Positions 25,361 to 34,370 of a DNA stretch of 64,000 nt are shown here, in pieces. The notes below the pieces were generated by a model, which searched no databases, was not told the DNA's origin, and saw nothing but the letters and a program-made list of their open reading frames with translations. The first letter of the stretch is position 1. Each line of letters opens with the position of its first letter. The DNA is taken from positions 117,701 through 181,700 of the forward strand of contig JBCCCR010000013.1 of the NCBI GenBank assembly GCA_039033415.1, read 5' to 3'. The stretch comes from Pseudomonadota bacterium. GTDB lineage: Bacteria > Pseudomonadota > Gammaproteobacteria > Xanthomonadales > SZUA-38. Made by a program: the position numbers and the translations under genes.

Positions 25361-26242
25361 ATGGATGAACCGGCCAGCGAAGACCAGCGATATGTGGCCC
25401 GGGCCGGATACACTCGGCGTACGCTGCTGGGCGCGGCGGCGGCGATGGTGAGTGGCTGCGTAGCGCCCCCTGGCCCTGCCGGCCAAGGCTCCAAACGCAC
25501 CGCCCAACCCGGCCCATCTTCTGATTCCAGCGATCCAAGCTGGCGCCGCAAACTGCTTTACGCCGCCAGCGATGCGAACGTTACCTGGTCAATACTGGGT
25601 CGGAAGTTTGGGCTGCGCGGGAGCCAGCTTACGCCCCTGTGGGAGACGAACACCGTCGCCTTCTCAAAGATTCGCTACGGGGCTGGCGGCGCCTACTCGG
25701 TCACCACTCTGGAAGTGGTTTTTTACACAGAGCTGGACTCCGAACGGCGCCTCGAAAACTGGCTGAACCCCTACAAAGGGACCACACGGAAGGTCTTTTT
25801 GCCCGATCCGCAACCGGTCACTTCAACCTGTGATGCAGCTGCTCACTGTGAACGCACCGTGCCAGAAAGTCTCAGCATCACCGAGCAGGAGAGCGACCCC
25901 TATTGGCTCGGGAACCATCTATGGGCGCACAGCGAGAAGCAGATCGAGGTTCGGGCGACTGACGCTGGCCGGCCTGTTTTCTCCAGCACCGAGTTTCTGT
26001 CGTACCAGGGCAAACGAGAGGACTTGGAACAGGAAGCCGTCCCGGGCGCTTCGCTCAATTTGGAAATCATTTCCGACTGGCTGCCCTGGATGGATATGGC
26101 GGAGCAGGAGGGTGGTCTTTATACCCGTGCCAGCGGCAGCAAGCTCCGCACACCTGATGACCTTCCTGGCTCTACGCTTCGACTCCTCCAATCCCACTTC
26201 CCCAAAATCGCCCGCAATCCTTTCCAGTTTAATCAGTCCTGA
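25361..26242 (+). CDS. DUF1838 family protein, Tat-exported lipoprotein
   Basis: A 293-residue protein. The N-terminus has a twin-arginine signal (RRTLLGAAAAM) ending in a lipobox-like VSGC, so it is predicted to fold in the cytoplasm and be anchored as a lipoprotein. The body resembles DUF1838: RGSQLTPLWETN, LEVVFYTELDSERRLENWLNPY, SDWLPWMDMAEQEGGLYTRASGSKL and a closing DLPGSTLRLLQSHFP. The biochemical role of the family is unknown. It is divergent from LysR and upstream of the TonB receptor, one of three DUF1838 genes within seven kilobases. The Tat route hints at a cofactor or early folding. Confidence 0.78.
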   Translation: MDEPASEDQRYVARAGYTRRTLLGAAAAMVSGCVAPPGPAGQGSKRTAQPGPSSDSSDPSWRRKLLYAASDANVTWSILGRKFGLRGSQLTPLWETNTVAFSKIRYGAGGAYSVTTLEVVFYTELDSERRLENWLNPYKGTTRKVFLPDPQPVTSTCDAAAHCERTVPESLSITEQESDPYWLGNHLWAHSEKQIEVRATDAGRPVFSSTEFLSYQGKREDLEQEAVPGASLNLEIISDWLPWMDMAEQEGGLYTRASGSKLRTPDDLPGSTLRLLQSHFPKIARNPFQFNQS

Positions 26243-26393
26243 AACGCCCCCAAACCGCGGGGATCAGACGCGCATGATCGGCACGTATGCACTGATGCTG
26301 AATGAGCATTACACGCGATCGAACGATGTCAATAAGATAAAAAACCTTCAGGTGATCGTTCCATTCCACTCATAAAGCTAAGAAGGATTAACG

Positions 26394-28718
26394 ATGAGAA
26401 ATGCCGTGTCTTATCCGCGCCGGTATCTGGCAACGCTGATTTCCTTATCCGTCCTTGGCACGTCATTGCCAACGACAACCCTGGCTCAGGACCAGGATGA
26501 GGACAGTTTCCTGGAGGAGCTTGTCGTGACCGCGCGACGACGCGAAGAAAACATCCAGGACGTGCCGATCTCCATCAGCGCGTTTTCCGAGCAAACGCTG
26601 CGCGACTTCAACGCGGTCGGCCTCGAAGACATCGCAGAACTGACGCCGGGTGTGCAGTTTCGCGAAATCGGAGGAACGCCCGAAATCACCATGCGTGGCC
26701 TGGCACAAACCGATCTACTCGGGTTGCAGGCCAACGTCGGCGTGTTTATCGACGGCGTATTTTTAAACAACCGATCGTCCATCGATTTCAACAACATGGA
26801 TCTTCAGCAAATTGAAGTTTTGAAGGGCCCGCAAAGCGCGCTTTTCGGCCGTAACACCTTTGCCGGCGCGGTGAACTACATTTCTAACCCGGCCCGCATC
26901 GGCGAGTTTGACGCAACCGTTGATCTTGAGGCCGGCAGCGACGAGCGACTGACCTTCCGCGGCTCGGCCAACATTCCGCTCGGCGAGTCTGGGGCGGTAC
27001 GCTTCTTTGCCGGCACGAGCGAGTTCGACGGCACCATCGAAAACGTCCGCGGCAGCGACAACATCGGTGGCTGGGATGAAAGAACCACCATCGGCTTCTC
27101 GGGGCTGTGGGAAACCGAGAACGTCACGACGAAGGTGTTTTTCACCCGCAACGACGTGGAAAACGATACCCCGGCGCTGCGCTTGACCAGCTTCGAGCTC
27201 AACGATGGCGGTTCACTCTACCGAGTGGATGACGGGATGGGTGGAACCATAGACCTGTTCACCATCCTCACCGGCGACCTCCCGCCCCTGGAAAACGTAA
27301 CGCTCGATCCGCGCGCCCGCGGCAACAAGGGCGACTACTGGCTCGGCTATATCAACGTTGACTGGGATCTTGGCCCGGCAACGCTAACCGCCAACGTGTC
27401 CCGCTCGGAGTCGGAATACAGCTCCTTCTTGGACAGCATCGGTGACCCGAACGCGGTCAATATCCCCTTCTTCGGCCGGTTCACGCGTCAGTTTCTGACC
27501 GACCTGACGGGTGATCTCGGTGAGCAGGATTCTTACGACCTGCGCCTAACCTCCAACGAAGGAGCACCTTTCGAATGGCTGGTCGGCTACTCGCGTTTCG
27601 AGAGCGTAACCGGCGCGGTGCTCGGCACCACCACGCCGCTGTTTGATGCCCCAGATACCTTGGAGCGAATCACCAACGTCGAAGAGCGGCTGATCGCCGA
27701 CATCGACGCGTTCTACGGATCGGTGAACTACCCGATCAACGATCGGTGGAACATCACCGGTGAACTGCGCTACACGCAAGAAGACCAGGAGCTCACCGAC
27801 CAGGCGGAGATTTTCTTTCTACCGGCATTGAGCCGTCCGCTGACCTCGACCGCGACCGACTTTGACTACTGGAGCGGACGACTGGGTGCCGATTACAGCC
27901 TCGATGAAGATACGCTGCTCTACGGCTACGCCGCTCGCGGCGTGAAGTCGGGCGGCATCAACCCGGCCGAACCGGGCAGCCAGTTCTTCACCTTCGACCC
28001 GGAAACCAACTGGACGTACGAGCTGGGGATCAAGACCGACATCATGGACGGACGCGGCACCGTCAACGCCGCGGTGTACTTCATCGACTGGACCGACCTG
28101 CAGTCTACGGCGCCCGCCAGCCTGGCGGCAGGCCCGGTGGTGGTCAACGGCCCGGGGGCTGAATCCATGGGGATCGAGGTCGACGGTTCGTTCGACGTAA
28201 CGGAGAACTTCACCGTCCGGCTGGCGGCAACCTACGTGGACGCCACGTACGACGGCGACTTCGTCGACGCGGCCGTTGAAGCCCGCTGCGGCGTCAATGC
28301 TTCGTCGCTCACGCCGGTGTCGACCTGTTCGGCGCAGGTGGGCGGCAACCAGATTGCCAACACCAGCGACGTGCAGACTTTCATCGCCGGTATCTACACC
28401 TGGCCGGACCTGTTTTCCGGTTACGACGGCTACGTTCAGGCCTCCCACTCCTACGAGGCTGGCCGGTTTTTGGAAAGCCTGAATATCGGTCAGACGCCGA
28501 GCATCAGCCTGCTGAACTTCCGCACCGGGATCAGAGGCGACAGCAGCGAGCTATCACTTTGGGTCGACAACCTGCTGGACGAAGAATTCCTCGCTCGCGC
28601 GACCCGGGTGACTGACGCTGCAGCGAACGGCCTTTGTTTGAACTGCGGCATTTCGTCGAACCAGCGAATCGCCGGCAACGGCAGGACCTGGGGCGTCAGG
28701 TACGTGAAGCGGTTCTGA
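26394..28718 (+). CDS. TonB-dependent outer-membrane receptor
   Basis: A 774-residue receptor. A signal peptide (ending TTLAQ) is followed by a TonB-box-like LEELVVTARRR, a plug domain (about 45-160, with DVPISISAFS, ITMRGLAQTD and GPQSALFGRNTFAGAVNYI) and a beta-barrel ending in the aromatic terminus GVRYVKRF. This type, common in sphingomonads and marine gammaproteobacteria, is used for complex organic substrates as well as iron chelators. There is no siderophore gene nearby; its neighbours are catabolic, so uptake of an organic compound is the better guess. AGAAGGA precedes the ATG. A strong stem-loop follows the gene. Confidence 0.94.
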   Translation: MRNAVSYPRRYLATLISLSVLGTSLPTTTLAQDQDEDSFLEELVVTARRREENIQDVPISISAFSEQTLRDFNAVGLEDIAELTPGVQFREIGGTPEITMRGLAQTDLLGLQANVGVFIDGVFLNNRSSIDFNNMDLQQIEVLKGPQSALFGRNTFAGAVNYISNPARIGEFDATVDLEAGSDERLTFRGSANIPLGESGAVRFFAGTSEFDGTIENVRGSDNIGGWDERTTIGFSGLWETENVTTKVFFTRNDVENDTPALRLTSFELNDGGSLYRVDDGMGGTIDLFTILTGDLPPLENVTLDPRARGNKGDYWLGYINVDWDLGPATLTANVSRSESEYSSFLDSIGDPNAVNIPFFGRFTRQFLTDLTGDLGEQDSYDLRLTSNEGAPFEWLVGYSRFESVTGAVLGTTTPLFDAPDTLERITNVEERLIADIDAFYGSVNYPINDRWNITGELRYTQEDQELTDQAEIFFLPALSRPLTSTATDFDYWSGRLGADYSLDEDTLLYGYAARGVKSGGINPAEPGSQFFTFDPETNWTYELGIKTDIMDGRGTVNAAVYFIDWTDLQSTAPASLAAGPVVVNGPGAESMGIEVDGSFDVTENFTVRLAATYVDATYDGDFVDAAVEARCGVNASSLTPVSTCSAQVGGNQIANTSDVQTFIAGIYTWPDLFSGYDGYVQASHSYEAGRFLESLNIGQTPSISLLNFRTGIRGDSSELSLWVDNLLDEEFLARATRVTDAAANGLCLNCGISSNQRIAGNGRTWGVRYVKRF

Positions 28719-28743
28719 GTCGTGTCGCTTTACCGCATTAGCA

Positions 28744-28776
28744 GAGAAAGGCCAGGGCCACTCCCTGGTCTTTCTC
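28744..28776 (+). promoter_or_regulatory. 14-bp stem-loop between TonB receptor and DUF1838 gene
   Basis: GAGAAAGGCCAGGG (28744-28757) pairs with CCCTGGTCTTTCTC (28763-28776) through 13 Watson-Crick pairs and one G-U, with a five-base loop. No T-run follows, so it is not a classic terminator. It may mark an mRNA processing or stability point that sets expression of the receptor apart from the next gene. Confidence 0.6.
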
Positions 28777-28805
28777 GAAACAACCCGTCACTACAGGAGT
28801 GCGCC

Positions 28806-29774
28806 ATGAGCGACACAAAGAACACCACTGTTGAGGAAGTCAACGATCTGCCGGGGATCGAGCGTCGCACGCTGCTCAAGGGCATGGGGTCAGTGGTTGC
28901 CGCGGGGCTGGTCGGCTCCGGGCTGGCTGCACCGCGTGAGGCAAGCGCGCAGCAGGCGCAATCCGGACTCAGCAACCGGTCCTTTTCGCAGGAGGCCCTG
29001 AACGGCAAACCGTGGGTGTACGAGGGGGACCACAACTTCGACTTCGACGACCCGGTTGGCAACCGCATGGCGTCGATGAAAATCACCAACAACCTGATCG
29101 GCGAAAAAACGTACGTCGCCATGTTCTCGCGCGTACTGCTGGGGCCTCAGGGCAAGCCTGGCGCGCCGCTGCATGGCCATATCGGGTTGTGGACGTGGCA
29201 GCTCCAGGAGCCAGACCCCGAGGAGTTTCCCGATGCCGAGCCGGGGTCGATCGTTCAGCGCGCCCTGTTTACCGGGATGATTCTCGACCCCTTCACCTAC
29301 AAGCCGGTGAATTCCGTGACAAACCACTACACCGGCAAAGAGGTCGAGGTGAAAGACTCGGTGTTTGCCGAAACCTACGTGCTCAAGCCCAAGGGGGGAC
29401 ACGAAAGCGTTGACCGACCGGAATTCATGAGCACCAAGCGCAAGTCGCTCAACCCTCACGTGATCTGGGGCGATGAGATCTCGATTTACCTTGCGGGTAT
29501 TTTCCAGAACGAAGGACCCAACCAGCCACGCATGGATTCCTCCGTCTGGACCACCAACTATGCCGACTTCAGAAATCCGGACAAGCAGCTCAACCGCACC
29601 GACTACAACTTCGCCGGCCTGATGCGCGCCTGGGAGCGCCCCTGGATCGGCATCGGCAAGGACGACGGCGCCCAGCTGCTGTGGAACGTGAAAGGCTCCA
29701 AGCTCCACGATCCGGAGCAGATCCCCAGCCTGGTTGCCGACCACATCCTGAAGAAATACCCCGACCGGATTTAG
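28806..29774 (+). CDS. DUF1838 family protein with Tat signal
   Basis: A 322-residue protein. The ATG at 28806 has CAGGAG before it; an earlier in-frame start near 28722 would run through the stem-loop. The twin-arginine signal is ERRTLLKGMGSVVAAGLVGSGLAA, cleaved near EASAQ without a lipobox. The mature part has FDFDDPVGNRMASMKITNNL, LWTWQLQEPDPEEFPD, NSVTNHYTGKEVEV and a closing DPEQIPSLVADHILKKYPDR. These match the protein encoded at 30736-31731 point by point, so the two are paralogues. It is followed one base later by the alpha/beta hydrolase gene. The activity of the family is unknown. Confidence 0.78.
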   Translation: MSDTKNTTVEEVNDLPGIERRTLLKGMGSVVAAGLVGSGLAAPREASAQQAQSGLSNRSFSQEALNGKPWVYEGDHNFDFDDPVGNRMASMKITNNLIGEKTYVAMFSRVLLGPQGKPGAPLHGHIGLWTWQLQEPDPEEFPDAEPGSIVQRALFTGMILDPFTYKPVNSVTNHYTGKEVEVKDSVFAETYVLKPKGGHESVDRPEFMSTKRKSLNPHVIWGDEISIYLAGIFQNEGPNQPRMDSSVWTTNYADFRNPDKQLNRTDYNFAGLMRAWERPWIGIGKDDGAQLLWNVKGSKLHDPEQIPSLVADHILKKYPDRI

Positions 29775-29775
29775 T

Positions 29776-30705
29776 GTGAGGAGCGGTTTTCTCAGTTGGG
29801 TGTTCGGCCTGGCCGTCGGCTTGTCGGTGGCGGCAGGCAGGGCCGGGGCGGAAGCAGACTTTCTGTCATTCCTGACGCCCAGCAGCGACGGCGTACCCAT
29901 CGCCGTCACCGTCGGCGGAAACCCGGACGGCCCGGCGCTGCTGTTCATCCACGGCTACATGTCCAGCACGCTGAATTGGACCAAGCAGCTTGAGTCCAGC
30001 CTCGCGCAAACCCACAAGCTTGTTGCGGTCGACGTCCGGGGGCATGGCTCGTCAGGGAAACCCTGGGAAAGCAAAGCTTACGCCAGCACCCAGCTGTTTG
30101 CCGACGACGTCGCCGCGGCCATCGAGGCGTCCGGGCTATCCAACGCCGTGATCGTGACGTGGTCGGCCGGCGGACTGTTTGCTCTGGACTATCTGCGTCA
30201 CTACGGCAGCGACAAAATCGCCGGCGTCATCTTCAGCAGCAGTGCTGTCGGCCTCCTGCCTCAACCACCGCCGGCCCCGCCGACGCCGGAATACGAGGCG
30301 CGTATCGAGCGTTCGCGGTCGGTCAATCTGCCGACGATCCTTGAATGGACCAGCGGGTTCATCGACTTCATGGGCAAAGATACGGTGCTGCCGCCAGCAG
30401 ACATGGAGCTCCTGCGGACCTCAGCGATCCTGGTGCCGCACCACGTCCGCCGTTTCATGCGCGACCGTCCGCTGGACAACACCGATCTGGTGTCGGAGCT
30501 GGATATTCCGATGCTCTTCCTTGCTGGAGACCAACACAACTCCTTTACGTCAGGCGACCTGACACAAGCCACCGCTCTTTTTGAGCAGGCTGAGCTGAAG
30601 AGCTATCCGGGACTGGGCAGCATGGTGAACTTTCACGCCCCCGACGAATTCAATGCCGACGTGCTAGCCTTTGCCGGCAAGGTCCAGGCAAAAAAAGGGG
30701 GCTGA
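29776..30705 (+). CDS. exported alpha/beta hydrolase
   Basis: A 309-residue hydrolase with an N-terminal signal-like segment (FLSWVFGLAVGLSVAAGRAGA), so it probably acts in the periplasm. The fold markers are HGYMSS (oxyanion region, near 59-64), VDVRGHGSSGKP and the nucleophile elbow TWSAGG with Ser130, where the usual first Gly of G-x-S-x-G is Thr. A late His occurs in NFHAPDEFN. It starts at GTG one base after the DUF1838 stop, so the pair is coupled. An ester or similar bond in the imported substrate may be its target. Its stop codon lies inside a hairpin that ends the opposing transcript. Confidence 0.85.
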   Translation: MRSGFLSWVFGLAVGLSVAAGRAGAEADFLSFLTPSSDGVPIAVTVGGNPDGPALLFIHGYMSSTLNWTKQLESSLAQTHKLVAVDVRGHGSSGKPWESKAYASTQLFADDVAAAIEASGLSNAVIVTWSAGGLFALDYLRHYGSDKIAGVIFSSSAVGLLPQPPPAPPTPEYEARIERSRSVNLPTILEWTSGFIDFMGKDTVLPPADMELLRTSAILVPHHVRRFMRDRPLDNTDLVSELDIPMLFLAGDQHNSFTSGDLTQATALFEQAELKSYPGLGSMVNFHAPDEFNADVLAFAGKVQAKKGG

Positions 30706-30715
30706 ATCAGCCCCC
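30690..30715 (-). terminator. rho-independent terminator for the minus-strand DUF1838 gene
   Basis: Read on the minus strand, GGGGGCTGATTCAGCCCCC folds into a hairpin and is followed by a run of T residues (the A-run on the plus strand at 30691-30696). It lies just past the stop of the gene at 30736 and overlaps the last codons and TGA of the convergent hydrolase gene. No T-run follows it on the plus strand. Confidence 0.8.
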
Positions 30716-30735
30716 CGGTTCAACGCTCCGCGCTC

Positions 30736-31731
30736 CTATAGACGATCCGGATACTTTTCGGCGATCAGCCGCTTGTGGAAGTCTGGCAGATCTTCCGGGC
30801 TGTGGACCTTTTGCCCGGTCGCAAGGCTCATCAGCGAGTCGGTGTCACTCTCAACGTAACCCGCCCACGGCTTCTCGAAGGCCTTGTTCACCCCCATGAA
30901 GTTGTAGCCGGTGTTGATGAGACTCACGTCCGGATCCATGACCTCGGCGTAGGGCGCGCGCCAGGTGTTCTCCGTAAAGCGCGGCTGATGTTTGCCGGGC
31001 TTGCTGTAGATACCGCCCGAAAAGAGGACCAGCTGGTCGCCCCATTTTTTAATCAGGCGCGGCTTCGGTTCGTTGGGATCATCGTCGGAGAACTGCCGCT
31101 CTTCGACGAACCGTGACCCACCCATGGGAAAAGATAGGAAGTTTTCGACAAATATGTAGTCCTCGAGCTCCATGGATTTGCCGTTAAACGGATTCTTCAT
31201 GTTCTTCACTGGCTCCATGGTGTGGGGATCCAGATACACGGAGGTAAACATCGACCGCATCAGAGCGGTACCCTCGGGTAGTTCGCCAAACTCCTCGGGA
31301 TCGGGAACCTGGAGCTGCCAGGTAAACATCGAAGCCGCGCCAAGCAGCAGGCCGCCGGGTAGATCCTCCCGAGCAATCAGCTGGCGAGTCAGCATGGGAA
31401 CATAGGTACGCGAACCAACCAGGTTGTTGGTCAGCTTGAGCACCGCGAGCTTGTTCTGCCTGGGATCTTCGATATCGAAGTTGCCGGTCTGTGTGGCCGT
31501 CCAGGGTGTACCGTCGTCCATTTCACCGTTGCTGAAGGTTTTGGTCCGGTTGTAGGCATTGAAGACCTTTTCCTTTTTCTCCCCTTTGGTGCCTCCCTCC
31601 TGAGCATTGGCCTGGTCGCCTTGTGAACAGGCTGCGAGCCCCAGCGCGCCGACCAGTCCGCCTACAACGGTCCGTCTCATCGGGTCCGCCGGCTGAGTAT
31701 CCTGAAGCTTGCGGGTTTGTTTGGAATCCAT
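30736..31731 (-). CDS. DUF1838 family protein, Tat-exported lipoprotein
   Basis: A 331-residue paralogue of the protein encoded at 28806-29774. The N-terminus has MRRTVVGGLVGALGLAAC, a twin-arginine signal ending in a lipobox (LAAC). Conserved blocks include FDIEDPRQNKLAVLKLTNNL, FTWQLQVPDPEEFGEL, KNPFNGKSMELEDYIF, NKAFEKPWAGYVE and a closing HSPEDLPDFHKRLIAEKYPDR. The ATG at 31731 is preferred over a GTG three codons upstream. It lies 103 bases downstream of the thiolase gene on the same strand, probably in one transcript ending at the terminator at 30690-30715. Confidence 0.78.
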   Translation of the reverse strand: MDSKQTRKLQDTQPADPMRRTVVGGLVGALGLAACSQGDQANAQEGGTKGEKKEKVFNAYNRTKTFSNGEMDDGTPWTATQTGNFDIEDPRQNKLAVLKLTNNLVGSRTYVPMLTRQLIAREDLPGGLLLGAASMFTWQLQVPDPEEFGELPEGTALMRSMFTSVYLDPHTMEPVKNMKNPFNGKSMELEDYIFVENFLSFPMGGSRFVEERQFSDDDPNEPKPRLIKKWGDQLVLFSGGIYSKPGKHQPRFTENTWRAPYAEVMDPDVSLINTGYNFMGVNKAFEKPWAGYVESDTDSLMSLATGQKVHSPEDLPDFHKRLIAEKYPDRL

Positions 31732-31834
31732 GGGTGCCACCTAGCTTGAAAAATCTCTGAGACCCTAATGGATGGCGGCAAACAGGGTCCAATAGAAATC
31801 CGTCATGCAGGCATTCGTTCGGAGCTTAAGGTTC

Positions 31835-33001
31835 CTAGACCGCCAGGATATGGGTCACCACGGTTGCGCCGGTGCCTCCGATGTTTTGAACCATGGCGAT
31901 CTTGGGGTCTTTGACCTGGTTGGCGCCGACACTCCCGGTCAGCTGTAGGGTGGTCTCCACCAGCTGATAAATGCCGGTAGCGCCAACGGGGTGACCCCGA
32001 GCCTTAAGGCCACCCATGGTGGCGATGGGGAGCCGCCCGTCGATGGCGGTAACACCCTCTTCCCCGAGGCGCACGCCCTCACCTGGCTTGGCGAAACCCG
32101 CCGCCTCCAGACTCAGAGCGGTAATGACCGTATAGGCATCGTGCAGCTCGAAGATGTCGATCGCGTCTGACGATATGCCGGCCTGCTCGTAGGCTTTGCG
32201 GCTCGAAGTTTCCGCACCAGCAAGGGTCAGCGGATTATCGCGACGGTCAATGGCCAGCGAGTCGGTGCCTACCGCCGAGGCAAGCACCCTGACGACGGGA
32301 GCGCCGCTCCGCCGCGCGGCGTCCGCCACGTCTCGGGTCGCCAGCACCACGGCGGCGCAGCCGTCACAGGTGGGCGGCGCATCCATCAGCTTGACGGGTT
32401 CCGAGAGCATCTTTGAGCCCAGGTAGGCCTCGACGTCGATCGGTTTGTGGAGCAGCGCGTTGGGGTTGTTCATCGCGTTGCTGTGGGCGGTCACGGCAAA
32501 CGGCGCAAACTGCTCAGGCGTCACGGCATGTTTTTCCATATACATCGCCATGAGCCGAGCATTCAGCGAGATAAACGACTCACCGTGTACACCTTCCAAT
32601 TCCCAGTCTGCGGCCGTTGCCAGCGCCGCGGTGATTTGCTCCCGCGGCGCCTGCGTCATTCGCTCGAGTCCGCAGACCACCACCAAGTCATGAAGGCCGC
32701 CAGCGATTGCGCTATAGCCAACGCGAGCCGCTGCCGCACCTGAGCCACATGCCGCCTCGAGCGTCATCGACTCAACGCCCCGAAAGCCGGAGATGTCTGC
32801 GAACAGCGGACCCAGCTGCTGCTGCTGGGCTAGCATGCCCGCCATCATGTTGCCGACAAATAAGGCACTGACGTCTACCGGCTCAACGGTCGCGCTTTCC
32901 AGCGCGGCCGTGATCGCTTCGCGGGCCATGTAGCGGCCACGCATTTCCCTGCCCTTGCTGACCGGGATCTGGCCGATGCCAATCAGATAAACCTCTCGCA
33001 T
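31835..33001 (-). CDS. thiolase family protein (SCP-x type)
   Basis: A 388-residue thiolase-fold protein. The nucleophilic Cys85 lies in EAACGSGAA, a His in ELHDAYT (H297) replaces the usual NEAF motif, as in SCP2/SCP-x thiolases, and GGLKARGHPVGATG (H347) supplies the second His. These enzymes cleave or form beta-ketoacyl-CoA and are common in steroid and branched side-chain breakdown. Many work with a DUF35 OB-fold partner, which is absent here. It is transcribed towards the third DUF1838 gene. With the monooxygenase it supports a catabolic reading of the block. Confidence 0.9.
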   Translation of the reverse strand: MREVYLIGIGQIPVSKGREMRGRYMAREAITAALESATVEPVDVSALFVGNMMAGMLAQQQQLGPLFADISGFRGVESMTLEAACGSGAAAARVGYSAIAGGLHDLVVVCGLERMTQAPREQITAALATAADWELEGVHGESFISLNARLMAMYMEKHAVTPEQFAPFAVTAHSNAMNNPNALLHKPIDVEAYLGSKMLSEPVKLMDAPPTCDGCAAVVLATRDVADAARRSGAPVVRVLASAVGTDSLAIDRRDNPLTLAGAETSSRKAYEQAGISSDAIDIFELHDAYTVITALSLEAAGFAKPGEGVRLGEEGVTAIDGRLPIATMGGLKARGHPVGATGIYQLVETTLQLTGSVGANQVKDPKIAMVQNIGGTGATVVTHILAV

Positions 33002-33162
33002 GTCGCTTCCCGCCTGTAACCGTAATCGATCCGCCGAGTGTAGCGCTTAATCCTACGCCGCCCCTACACGCAAAGCATTAGACCTTGGTCGGGGCAAACC
33101 GTTGGGGAATGGGAGTGCCGGGCGTATCATTAGGGCAATTCCGAAACCCAGGGGGAAGTCTC

Positions 33163-33780
33163 ATGCAACGATATTGGCGTCACGGCCTCACCATATTGTT
33201 TAGTGGCATTGTTCTCAGCGCATGCTCTTCGACGCAGATCCGCGAATCCTGGACGAACCCCGAGTTTCAATCCATCTCCCTGGGGAAGGTTTTGGTCATT
33301 GCTGTCGGCGAGAACGAACCGCGGCGAGCTCAGTTCGAGGTTGAACTGGCGGCAATATTGAGCGAACGAGGAGCCAACGCTGTCGCCCGAGATTCGATTC
33401 GGGAACTTCGCGGCAATCCCGGCCGTGAGAAAGTAGAGAAATATGTCCGCGAGCAATCCTTCGATCAGGTGCTGGTCACCCAGGTGTCCGGCATGGAACG
33501 AGAGGAAATCGAGCGTGCTGGCTACACCGAATATGAGGTCTACGGGTTTCGCGGACGCTTTGGCCGTTACTGGGTTACCGACGTGGACCGAATTGAACGT
33601 CCGGCCACGACCGAAACCCGGGTCTATCTCTTCGTCGAAACCAGCCTGTTTGAAACCGATGAAGGTCGGGTTGTCTGGCGCATGCGGACCGAGACGCGTA
33701 ACCCACAGCTCACGAATACGGCCGGAGAGTTGACCTCCGCCATCAGCCGCCGCATGGGTTCCGACGGCCTGCTCAATTAG
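33163..33780 (+). CDS. small lipoprotein, DUF4136-like
   Basis: A 205-residue predicted lipoprotein. The ATG at 33163 follows GGGGGAAG and gives a signal peptide with lipobox LSAC. The mature domain has an alternating strand/helix pattern (KVLVIAVGENEPRRAQFEVELAAILSERG, then VYLFVETSLFETDEGRVVWRM) typical of DUF4136 and related GNA1162-like envelope proteins. Its function is unknown. It is followed 27 bases later by rluE, probably an unrelated neighbour. Confidence 0.7.
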   Translation: MQRYWRHGLTILFSGIVLSACSSTQIRESWTNPEFQSISLGKVLVIAVGENEPRRAQFEVELAAILSERGANAVARDSIRELRGNPGREKVEKYVREQSFDQVLVTQVSGMEREEIERAGYTEYEVYGFRGRFGRYWVTDVDRIERPATTETRVYLFVETSLFETDEGRVVWRMRTETRNPQLTNTAGELTSAISRRMGSDGLLN

Positions 33781-33807
33781 CCTCTTTGCAGGCAGTTGCG
33801 GCAGTCT

Positions 33808-34347
33808 ATGCTGATCGCCTTTAACAAACCTTTCGGCGTGGTCTGCCAGTTCTCCGGCGAATCGCCTTCGCTTGCAGATTTTATCGATGTGCCTCGCGTA
33901 TATCCCGCAGGCCGACTGGACAAAGACTCCGAAGGCCTCCTGCTCCTCACCGACGATGGCGGCCTGCAGGCCCGAATCAGTTCGCCGCGATTCAAGAAAC
34001 CTAAAACCTATTGGGTATTGGTTGAGCGAGAGCCCTCAAAAGACGCTCTGGAACAGTTGCGGCGTGGGGTTGAGCTAAAGGACGGCAAAACCCGACCGGC
34101 GCAGGTCCAGCGTATCGATGAGCCGGCACAGCTGTGGCGGCGCGATCCGCCGGTTCGCCAGCGAAAGACAGTGCAAGACGTTTGGCTCGAGCTGACGCTG
34201 ACCGAAGGTAAAAACCGTCAGGTCAGGCGCATGACGGCAGCGGTCGGTCACCCCACCCTTCGCCTCATTCGCCGCAGCATCGGACCCTGGAGCATTGGAG
34301 GCCTCGCCCCCGGTCAATGGCGAGAAATACCGCCGGCCGGCAATTAG
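33808..34347 (+). CDS. rluE: 23S rRNA pseudouridine synthase, RluE type
   Basis: A 179-residue RsuA/RluE-family synthase. The catalytic Asp is in PAGRLDKDSEGLLLLTDDG (GRLD motif), followed by KTYWVLVE, LTLTEGKNRQVRRMTAAVGHPTLRLIR and IGPWSIGGLAPGQWRE. It has no S4 domain and is short, which is the RluE layout; E. coli RluE modifies U2457 of 23S rRNA. It starts at the ATG at 33808 rather than the TTG four codons upstream. Confidence 0.88.
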   Translation: MLIAFNKPFGVVCQFSGESPSLADFIDVPRVYPAGRLDKDSEGLLLLTDDGGLQARISSPRFKKPKTYWVLVEREPSKDALEQLRRGVELKDGKTRPAQVQRIDEPAQLWRRDPPVRQRKTVQDVWLELTLTEGKNRQVRRMTAAVGHPTLRLIRRSIGPWSIGGLAPGQWREIPPAGN

Positions 34348-34370
34348 CGAGCCGTGAGGATCATTAGTCC

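Noticed and set aside
27819..28448. 209-residue minus-strand frame inside the TonB receptor
   Set aside because: Antisense of the beta-barrel region; no motif.
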